From contig JAOZPP010000066.1 in assembly GCA_029932675.1 (NCBI GenBank), positions 1 to 19,197 of the forward strand: a DNA stretch of 19,197 nucleotides. The letters run 5' to 3'. Source of the DNA: a bacterium. GTDB taxonomy: Bacteria > SM23-81 > DAOVCL01. Positions 13,381 to 19,197 of the stretch are shown piece by piece; position 1 is the stretch's first letter, and every line of letters starts with the position of its first letter. Both the position numbers and the translations under genes were made by a program. Below the pieces are notes generated by a model. It did no database searches. It saw nothing but the letters and a program-made list of their open reading frames with translations, and had not been told where the DNA came from.

Positions 13381-14520
13381 TTACCCCCTCCCTTCTGGGT
13401 TTAACCCCCGTTTTGCCATCCTTGCTTGGGCCTTTTTCAGTTCTTCCTCCTCTGGGAAGAGGACTATCTTTGCTGAACGGCGAGGAAGCGCCAGGCTGGC
13501 CTGGAACCCCTTTTCATAATCCTCCAGCTTGAACATATGGGTAATCACCGGGGAGATGTCCAGTCTTCCCGAGGAGAGGAAGTTCCTTACCCGATACCAA
13601 GTATCGAAGATCTTCCTCCCATTGATACCCTGAATCTGTGCCCCTTTAAAGACGATCCCGTTGTTATAGTCTATCGGGATAGTTGATTGGTGGGCTATCC
13701 CAAAGGCTATAAACCTTCCCCCTCGCCGGAGCATCCCAATTCCCTCCTCGATCCCCTGTTTGCTCCCGGTAAGCTCGAGGACTATATCCGCCCCATAGCC
13801 GGCTGTGTGATCTCTGATATAGTCAACCCTATTCTCATCTTTCCTTTTAGCATCAAGGATATAATCTGCCCCCATTCTCCGGCCAATCTCCATATTATGT
13901 TCTGACATACCCACTAAGAAGATTTGGGTTACCCCAGCACAGCGGGCAACGCCAACGGAAAAAAGGGCTATTGGGCCATCGCCGATGAGGACCATTGATT
14001 TTCCTGCAACATCATTATCTTCCCCCAGCACAGCATAGACCGCATTGCCTAAGGGCTCCTGAAGGGTGGCAAATTCAGGAGGGATGGAGCGATCGTTTAT
14101 CCAGCAAACGACCTCCGGAATGGCAAAGTATTCGGCAAAAGCCCCATCACAATCAACCCCTAAGATCTTCATCCTCTCCCCTAAGTGAGCCTGTCCTAAG
14201 AGGGTCTGTAGATCCCTGGGTTCATAGATGTGAGTCTCGGCGGAGACATAATCACCCACTTTAATCTGCCTCACCTCTTTACCTACTTCTACTACCTCAC
14301 CGGCTACTTCATGGCCCAAAATCTGGGGCAGGTTCTTAGCCCCTATCCGTTCCTGAGACCAATTATCCCACTCGTAGATATGCACATCTGTGCCGCAAAT
14401 GGAGGTAGCTTGCACCTTAACTAAGACTTCATTAGGTTTAGGTGTAGGGAGATCAACCAATCTTAGTTCAGCTCCTGGTGCAGGCCTCGTCTTTACTACG
14501 GCCTTCATCCCTTCACTCAT
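13381..14520 (-). CDS. tdh: L-threonine 3-dehydrogenase, variant without the structural zinc site
   Basis: Tdh oxidises L-threonine to 2-amino-3-oxobutyrate with NAD+, feeding Kbl. The 379-residue protein is a medium-chain zinc alcohol dehydrogenase. Catalytic-zinc residues are present: Cys42 (SICGTDVHIYEWDNW), His70-Glu71 (GHEVAGEV) and Glu155 (QEPLGNAV). The nucleotide-binding turn is GDGPIALF (180-187). The lobe that normally carries four structural-zinc cysteines, C-x2-C-x2-C-x7-C in E. coli Tdh, reads HIYEPRDLQTLLGQAHLGER here and contains no cysteine. A charged C-terminal extension adds about 30 residues. The ATG has AGGAAGGAG upstream. Substrate assignment rests on the VHIYEWDNW motif and the adjacent kbl. 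Confidence 0.93.
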   Translation of the reverse strand: MSEGMKAVVKTRPAPGAELRLVDLPTPKPNEVLVKVQATSICGTDVHIYEWDNWSQERIGAKNLPQILGHEVAGEVVEVGKEVRQIKVGDYVSAETHIYEPRDLQTLLGQAHLGERMKILGVDCDGAFAEYFAIPEVVCWINDRSIPPEFATLQEPLGNAVYAVLGEDNDVAGKSMVLIGDGPIALFSVGVARCAGVTQIFLVGMSEHNMEIGRRMGADYILDAKRKDENRVDYIRDHTAGYGADIVLELTGSKQGIEEGIGMLRRGGRFIAFGIAHQSTIPIDYNNGIVFKGAQIQGINGRKIFDTWYRVRNFLSSGRLDISPVITHMFKLEDYEKGFQASLALPRRSAKIVLFPEEEELKKAQARMAKRGLNPEGRG

Positions 14521-14645
14521 TGGGTTCTCCTTCCTTGAACTTAGCTCGTCCTGCTGGCCAAGTTCCCCAGGGGGGTTCTCTCCCCTTGGTAGGTAGGTCT
14601 CTCGACAGCCACCTTCGTCCCTTCTTGGAAGATAGTTTTAATTGG

Positions 14646-16388
14646 CTAAGGATAAAGCAAAGCCTCAATTCCTTCCTTAAGGGCCTTTGCATTATGGCTC
14701 CCCCAGACCTCCCTTAACTTTCGCTGGAAGCTTGGGTCCATAACAGCTTCCTCAATGGCCTTTTCCATATACTCCCGTGCTCTCCCCTCCGATCCTTGGG
14801 AGATGGAGATGAGTCCTAAGAGGGCATATGGTCTCTCCTTCTCCTCAGCACTCAGGGCCTTCTTTGCTGCTGCCTCAGCCCTCTTCAGTTCCCCTCGGCG
14901 GTAGAGGATGTAGCTTAGGTCCAGGTAGAAGGTGGGCCTTGGGTCATCGGATATGGCCCGGCGGATCAATTGAAGGGCCTCATCAAACCTTCTCCCCTGA
15001 AGGGTGTAGCATAGGGCCAACCCATCCATCGCCTCTACATCTGTTGGGTCATTCCTGAGGGCCTCTTCCAATTCCGCTTCAGCCTCCCTAAACCGCCCAG
15101 CCTGATAGAGGGCTAGACCCAGATAGCGGTGGAAGAAGGGCTCATTGGGCTTATCCTGTAGCGCCCCCTTTAAGGATTGCAGAACCGGTTTTCGATCAAT
15201 ATCACCCTTTGCTAAGAAGATCAATCTCTGAGCAGCTATGGAAACCCGGGATTTGGTCTCCTTTAACCTTTTGAAGAGTTCATTGGCCTTTTTTTTAGCC
15301 CCTATCCCTTCAAGCTCTTCAATCCTCTCCTCTATAAACCTGAGGGTGCGGCCGGAGCGGGAGAGGGCCCTCCCCAGCCAATATGCTTCCTCTTCCTCAC
15401 CCTCATGGAGTTGGGCTAAAAGGAAATTGTGGTCAAAGTTGTCCTCCAACTCCCTGGCCTCCTCAAGCTCAGGGATGGCCTCCTTGAACCTCTTCTCACC
15501 CATCAAGGCTAGACCCATATAGAAGTGGAGCCGGGGATAGAAAGGGGAATATTCCTCAATCTGTTGATAACACTCCAGGGCGGAGGAAAAGTTTCCTCTC
15601 TTTAAATACTGGTATCCTAACTTATAAAGGGCCAATAGGTTCCCTCGATCCAAGGTTGCGGCCTTTTGGTAGTTTGGTATCGCCCTATGGGGTTGGCCCC
15701 TCTCCACTTCCAAATCGCCAAAGAAGAGGGCCCGGGAGGAACGAACCTGGTTGATTTGTCCCCAGAGAAGGAAGGGGAACCCAGCGGCGAGGAGGAGAAC
15801 CCCAAAGAGCAGGCCTATCTTCCCCCCCCGGGCTAATCTCCATCTCCTTATCTTCGTTGTAGAAAGTGAGGCAGTGGTTGCCAGGAAGATCCAGAAGAGG
15901 AGAGCAACCGGGACAGTCCTCAAGGTCAGATTTCCCAGATTATCCAATAATATGGCTAATCCACCTGCCCAGAGTCCCAATCCCAGGTATCTGATCCAAC
16001 CATTCCCTTTCTCAAAGAGCTTAATCCCTCGTTTGAAGAAGGTTACTACTAACCAAAGGAATGACCCTACTCCTAAGAGGCCGGTTTCCACGGCCAATTC
16101 CAAGGGTTCAGAGTGGGCATGGCCGAGATAGAGTTCCCTTATCTCTAAAAATTCAGGGTCCGGGTTAAATTTAGGGATTACCGTTGAGAATGTTCCCCAT
16201 CCGTAACCAGCGAGAGGGGTATGGGAGAAGGCCCTCAGGCTGGCAATCCAACCCTGCAGCCTGGCCTGAAAGCTGGGAACTCTCCAAAAGTGGAACAAAG
16301 GTCCCAACCTCTCCAGGATTGCCTTTGGGGAAAAGAAAAAAAAAGAGCCAAGATCGCCAGAGGGAGAAGAAGATACCTTAACCTCCAC
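14646..16388 (-). CDS. C-terminal part of O-antigen ligase/polymerase-TPR protein (frameshifted from the upstream part)
   Basis: This frame continues the protein that starts at 17086, but is one base out of register. Its true sequence joins at the T run near 16336-16344, so the ATG at 16388 is probably not used and its first 14 residues or so are not homologous. It encodes the end of a Wzy/O-antigen-ligase domain (GWGTFSTVIPKFNP, AHSEPLELAVETGLLGVG) with about four membrane helices. A long periplasmic TPR region of roughly 380 residues follows, with motifs such as ALYKLGYQYLKRGNFSSALECY and AGRFREAEAELEEAL. This family joins or polymerises surface polysaccharide, or glycosylates proteins. The TPRs probably bind partners. 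tdh starts 125 nt downstream. Confidence 0.82.
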   Translation of the reverse strand: MEVKVSSSPSGDLGSFFFFSPKAILERLGPLFHFWRVPSFQARLQGWIASLRAFSHTPLAGYGWGTFSTVIPKFNPDPEFLEIRELYLGHAHSEPLELAVETGLLGVGSFLWLVVTFFKRGIKLFEKGNGWIRYLGLGLWAGGLAILLDNLGNLTLRTVPVALLFWIFLATTASLSTTKIRRWRLARGGKIGLLFGVLLLAAGFPFLLWGQINQVRSSRALFFGDLEVERGQPHRAIPNYQKAATLDRGNLLALYKLGYQYLKRGNFSSALECYQQIEEYSPFYPRLHFYMGLALMGEKRFKEAIPELEEARELEDNFDHNFLLAQLHEGEEEEAYWLGRALSRSGRTLRFIEERIEELEGIGAKKKANELFKRLKETKSRVSIAAQRLIFLAKGDIDRKPVLQSLKGALQDKPNEPFFHRYLGLALYQAGRFREAEAELEEALRNDPTDVEAMDGLALCYTLQGRRFDEALQLIRRAISDDPRPTFYLDLSYILYRRGELKRAEAAAKKALSAEEKERPYALLGLISISQGSEGRAREYMEKAIEEAVMDPSFQRKLREVWGSHNAKALKEGIEALLYP

Positions 16389-17086
16389 CCCTCACTTTTT
16401 CCGTAACTTAACCAGAGGGCTACCCCTCCACCAAAGAAGGCAAGCCAAGCGGTTCTGGTAAAGGTCAAGGCCAAACAGGATAAGAAAAGGATGGAAAGGG
16501 CAGAAAGTATTGCCCTGTTTAGCCACTTTTTTTCTCCAATTGTTAGGGCAATATTCAGAAGGAGGATACCAACTAAGAAACCGGCGAAGAAGTTGGCATT
16601 GCCAAAGGTAGAAGGAATCCTAATGATATTTGACTCCTGCCAGGAGAAGACCTTAATGCCGAAATGTTGAAAGAGGCCAAAGAGGGAAGCCAAGGATGCG
16701 GTTCCTATAAGGAGATAGATCGTCCCCCTTATCCTCCTTTCCCCCCTTATCTTCTGCGAACCAAGGAAGAAGAGGATAAAGAAGGGAAAAATCCAGAAAA
16801 GGCCCCTCTGGCTGATGAACTTATATCTGGAGAGAAGGAAGGAGATTAAGATAGCCCCTAAAAGAGCAACCACCGGAAGGTTGAGGGGGTTTTGGGCTAG
16901 GACGACCTGAGAGTTGAGGGTTAATTCAAGAACCCAGAGGAGCAAAAGGAGGTATGTGCCTCCCAAAAGCAGAACTGGCTTAATGATAGTAGCATCTGCG
17001 GTATTGATTATTATGGCCAAAGGAAGCAGGACAAGTAGAGCCCAGAAGATGGCTACAATTGCTTTGTCGAAGATATTGCCCTTCAT
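16235..17086 (-). CDS. N-terminal part of O-antigen ligase/polymerase (Wzy_C family), ends in the wrong frame
   Basis: This is the membrane half of a Wzy/WaaL-like enzyme, with about nine hydrophobic helices and the family's FGNANFFAGFL motif. The start at 17086 (MKGNIFDKAIVAI) is chosen over an ATG at 17137. It has AGGAGGAG immediately upstream, and the upstream ATG lies outside the promoter. The frame is sensible up to LALFFSF at about 16335, after which it reads nonsense to a stop at 16235. Adding one T to the run of nine restores a continuous protein of about 813 residues with the downstream frame. So this is one gene, split by a real mutation, a sequencing error, or slippage. Confidence 0.82.
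   Translation of the reverse strand: MKGNIFDKAIVAIFWALLVLLPLAIIINTADATIIKPVLLLGGTYLLLLLWVLELTLNSQVVLAQNPLNLPVVALLGAILISFLLSRYKFISQRGLFWIFPFFILFFLGSQKIRGERRIRGTIYLLIGTASLASLFGLFQHFGIKVFSWQESNIIRIPSTFGNANFFAGFLVGILLLNIALTIGEKKWLNRAILSALSILFLSCLALTFTRTAWLAFFGGGVALWLSYGKSEGWRLRYLLLPLAILALFFSFPQRQSWRGWDLCSTFGEFPAFRPGCRVGLPA
16336..16344 (-). other. Run of nine T in the coding strand at the frame junction
   Basis: The coding strand reads GCTC-T9-CTTTTCCCC. With nine T the enzyme stops early; with ten, the Wzy and TPR halves join in one frame. Runs of nine or more T are known sites of polymerase slippage in transcription and replication, and also of sequencing and assembly error. Confidence 0.85.
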
Positions 17087-17105
17087 TCTCCTCCTGTTTG
17101 AATCT

Positions 17106-17134
17106 AAAATACTCCTTGGTGGTGGCCTTGTCAA
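17106..17134 (-). promoter_or_regulatory. Sigma70-type promoter of the Wzy-TPR gene
   Basis: On the minus strand TTGACA (17129-17134) is followed after exactly 17 nt by TATTTT (17106-17111). Transcription would begin near 17099, leaving a leader of about 13 nt that holds the AGGAGGAG ribosome site before the ATG at 17086. This places the alternative ATG at 17137 upstream of transcription and decides the start. Confidence 0.7.
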
Positions 17135-17375
17135 CAAAAAATCGGACTAATCCCCCGGCTACGGTTCACCCCAGCGCGGCAAAACTTGCAACCAAACAAA
17201 AAGCCACGGAGTAAGATTTAGAGCCGAAAGCCGAGAGGCGAAAATCGAATTGGGGGCAATTACCCGCCTCCCTGAGCCATCAGATTCGGAGATCTGGTAG
17301 CTCGGAAATCTGGAGGCAGGTAAATCAGGTGTAGCTGGTGACTGAGGTCTGTCAGGGGAGTAAAAATAGGGACAC
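17135..17375. other. Non-coding stretch between the Wzy-TPR promoter and the insertion sequence
   Basis: I see no convincing gene here. One long minus-strand frame runs through it (17159-17542), but it crosses the insertion-sequence end and has an unlikely Pro/Ser/Arg-rich composition. The stretch holds two near-identical 12-mers, TCGGAGATCTGG (17286-17297) and TCGGAAATCTGG (17302-17313), 16 bp apart. Confidence 0.6.
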
Positions 17376-17399
17376 TGAGCCTGTCTAAAAACTCCTTCA
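17376..17399 (+). repeat. Left terminal inverted repeat of the insertion sequence
   Basis: It begins TGAGCCTGTCTAAAAAC. Compared with the right end read inward, 19 of the first 24 positions match, including the first ten. Confidence 0.85.
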
Positions 17400-17595
17400 A
17401 TTTCACTAAATCTCCTGGACATAGTTTTACTCTTTTTCATACTTTTTTCGTGGAAGAAGTAAAGGGAAAATGGGGTTGGCTCATTGCTTATTCTCCTAAG
17501 CCAGGGTTGAGTCCCACGGAGAGGAGTCTCCTCCTGATACATTCTCGTTGAGCAATTTTGACCCGATTAAAACTGAGAGATTAAGGGGGGATTCT

Positions 17596-18504
17596 ATGGC
17601 CTTCCGTACTTACGATCAGAACAAGACATTTCTTTTACCACCGTGTTTAGATGAGTGGGTGAGGAGGGATCATCCAGTGCGGATTCTCTCAGAGATCGTT
17701 GACCGGCTGGATTTATCTTGCTTACGAATACCTAAGGAGACTGGTCGTCCCGCTTATCATCCTGGGGTGTTACTCAAAGTACTGATATGGGGATATGCAA
17801 ATGGCATGCGAGCCAGTCGGAAGATTGAGGAGAGGCTCCATTCCGATGTGGTATTTATGTGGTTAGCTGGGATGGAAAAGCCAAACTTCAGGACCATCTG
17901 TCTATTTCGCCGGTCCAATCTGGCCTTTATTAAGAATCTGTTTACACAGGTATTGATGCTGGCAAAGGCGTTAGGGTTGTGGCGTTTGGGGTTTGTGGCT
18001 CTGGATGGGAGCAAAATTGGGGCAAATGCTGGATTTGACAGTTTCAAGGGGGTTAAGGGGTGGCGTAAGGAGTTAGAGGAGGTGAAAGGGAGAGTGAAAC
18101 GGATGCTTGAGGAGGCAGAGGCTGCTGATGCTGCTAAGGATGAGAGGTTTGGTAGTGAGTTTCGAGGTGATGAGTTACCTGAGGAACTCCAGGAAGCTGA
18201 GGAACGGGTGAGGAAGATAGAGGGACTGCTAAAGGAGCTTGAGGAGAGGGGAGAGGGTGAGGAAATGCGGGTTAGCATAACCGATCCTGATGCTCGACTT
18301 ATGCACCGCAAGGGGGGCTCTCTTCCGGCATATAATGCTCAAGCTGCTGTGACTGAGGATCAGATAATCGTTTACGCTGATGTCACCTCTGAGCCAGTAG
18401 ATGTGAACCAATTATTACCGGCGTTGGATGGGATTAAAGAGGTATGCGGGCAGATGCCTGAGAGAGTAAAAGGGGATACTGGGTATGGGGTGGGAGGAAT
18501 TTAG
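17596..18504 (+). pseudogene. IS1182 transposase, N-terminal part (frameshifted)
   Basis: This part covers the first two thirds of the transposase. It contains an N-terminal DUF772-like segment (DHPVRILSEIVDRLDLS, GRPAYHPGVLLKVLIWGY, NFRTICLFRR), the first catalytic Asp in FVALDGSKIGANA, a charged coiled-coil insertion, and the second Asp in VKGDTGYG. The ATG at 17596 (MAFRTYDQNKTFLLPP) is preferred because AAGGGGGG lies just upstream and the family starts this way; an ATG at 17548 is also in frame. The reading frame ends prematurely at TAG 18502-18504, right after GYGVGGI. Restoring one base, for example an A in GGAATTT, would read on as GGNLAGMEEREVDGYIP. Confidence 0.88.
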
Positions 18505-18509
18505 CGGGG

Positions 18510-19001
18510 ATGGAGGAGAGGGAAGTAGATGGTTATATACCGGAGACTGAGGAGAGGGATATTGGGAAGGAACAGAGGCGTAATCCGAAGTTGTATGGGA
18601 AAGGAGATTTCCAGTATGATCAGGAGAGAGACTGCTATATCTGTCCTGCTGGGGAGTGTTTGAGGTGTAGGGAGAAGGCGAAATGTACGGAGACAAAAAA
18701 CAAGGTAGGTCGGGGAGTAACTGGTGACAGATACGAAGGGGAGCGGGCACGAATGCGGGAGAAATTAAAGACAGGGGCTGGTAGAAAGATCTACGCTAAG
18801 CGGAAATATACAGTGGAGCCGGTATTTGGGCAGATAAGGATAATAGAGAAGTTTATCCAATTTCTCCTGCGAGGGTTAGAGGGAGTGAGGATAGAATGGG
18901 AGTGGGCTGCGATTGTCCACAATCTACTGAAGATAATCAGGAAGATACAAGTGGAGAGAGCAGGATGGGGAGGGGTAGCAGAGGGGGTAGTAACAAAATG
19001 A
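18510..19001 (+). pseudogene. IS1182 transposase, C-terminal part
   Basis: This continues the transposase in the next frame; homology resumes at about 18498 (NLAGMEEREVDGYIP), before the ATG at 18510. It holds a Cys-containing segment (CYICPAGECLRC ... CTET) typical of this family, and the third catalytic acid, the Glu in YTVEPVFGQIR. A helical tail ends near 19001. Because the first two Asp residues lie in the other frame, neither piece can be active alone. No standard -1 slippery heptamer is visible at the junction, so loss of function is likelier than programmed frameshifting. Confidence 0.87.
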
Positions 19002-19088
19002 GCTCTTTTACCTGAAAGATGGGAGGATTTTAGCTCTCATACTTAAGAACAGGATGTAATAAGACTGAAAGAGGTTCAGATTGCTTTG

Positions 19089-19112
19089 GGAAAAGGTTTT
19101 TGGACAGGCTCA
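19089..19112 (-). repeat. Right terminal inverted repeat of the insertion sequence
   Basis: Read inward on the minus strand it begins TGAGCCTGTCCAAAAAC and matches the left end at 19 of 24 positions. About 87 nt separate it from the transposase stop. Confidence 0.85.
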
Positions 19113-19163
19113 AAGCCCTCGTTTTACAAAAACCGCCTTTTTCAGCAACCTCGAAAATTTCCC

Positions 19164-19192
19164 TTGACAATTCCTTTCCCAATGTTTATATT
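19164..19192 (+). promoter_or_regulatory. Near-consensus sigma70 promoter pointing out of the right edge
   Basis: TTGACA (19164-19169) is followed after exactly 17 nt by TATATT (19187-19192). The start of transcription would fall just beyond the window. It lies 51 nt outside the insertion sequence, so it is part of the flanking chromosome and probably drives a plus-strand gene or stable RNA to the right. Confidence 0.75.
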
Positions 19193-19197
19193 AAGTT

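Larger units (their letters stand above)
17376..19112 (+). mobile_element. IS1182-family insertion sequence, about 1.74 kb
   Basis: The element is bounded by imperfect terminal inverted repeats that begin TGAGCCTGTC on both ends, and it contains a two-part transposase of the IS1182 type. Length and single-transposase layout fit the family. The bases outside the ends (ACAC on the left, AAGC on the right) do not form an obvious target duplication, so the exact ends may be off by a base or two, or the flanks have decayed. The internal left region of about 200 nt before the transposase contains a small GAGGAG-T-CTCCTC palindrome. The transposase is on the opposite strand to the surrounding genes. 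Confidence 0.88.

Noticed and set aside
17159-17542. Minus-strand open frame of 127 codons
   Set aside because: It runs across the left end of the insertion sequence, has low-complexity composition, and lacks a ribosome site.
18490-18504. Programmed -1 frameshifting in the transposase
   Set aside because: The junction has no X-XXY-YYZ heptamer in the right frame; a one-base deletion explains it more simply.
18415-18750. Open frames antisense to the transposase
   Set aside because: Pro/Ser/Tyr-rich shadows of the purine-rich transposase strand.

Overview
This is about 19.2 kb of bacterial chromosome in which nearly every gene lies on the minus strand. The exceptions are one insertion sequence at the right end and a possible gene remnant at the extreme left. 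The window suggests an uncultured, possibly thermophilic bacterium of the FCB kind (KSB1, WOR-3, Zixibacteria, TA06 or similar). The grounds are two secreted proteins ending in the 'NYPNPFN ... GxKIRTLVDE ... SGxYxxRL' type IX secretion sorting domain, Lys/Glu-rich proteins, strong GGAGG ribosome sites and moderate GC. The phylum is inference; there is no rRNA here.

Layout, left to right. (1) 1-295: no convincing gene, possible remnants and an 11-bp inverted repeat. (2) 296-742: an unrecognised 148-residue protein. Upstream of it, 743-1160 is a GC-rich non-coding stretch with several good stem-loops behind a near-consensus promoter, so it is either a long structured leader or a separate RNA. 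(3) tatA at about 1.2-1.4 kb. (4) A tight minus-strand operon, read right to left: transaldolase (talC type), HtrA-like protease, purB, purS, purQ and a small DUF4321-like membrane protein. Neighbours overlap by 4 or 14 nt or are separated by 1-4 nt. (5) 6.0-9.3 kb: two adjacent secreted repeat proteins with type IX sorting domains. One is an Asp-box propeller; the other has seven copies of a roughly 55-residue 'NFVICW ... DIYAQRY' repeat. Their C-terminal domains share a 42-nt identical DNA stretch. (6) truA and ecfT, without the ECF ATPases. (7) A pair of small unknown genes with non-ATG starts: a coiled-coil protein and a two-repeat DUF6982-like protein. (8) tdh and kbl, the two-step threonine-to-glycine pathway. 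This Tdh lacks the four structural-zinc cysteines. (9) A large O-antigen ligase/polymerase-TPR gene, split by a one-base shift in a run of nine T. (10) An IS1182-type element (17376-19112) whose transposase is broken by a one-base deletion, followed by a strong outward promoter at the right edge.

How the genes work together: purS, purQ and purB belong to purine synthesis (purL is not here), and tdh plus kbl degrade threonine. HtrA, TatA, the Wzy-TPR protein and the two sorting-domain proteins serve the envelope and secretion. I see no defence island, CRISPR array, prophage, tRNA or rRNA. The items most worth a second look are the structured region at 743-1160, the Wzy-TPR homopolymer, the zinc-loop-less Tdh and the duplicated secreted proteins.
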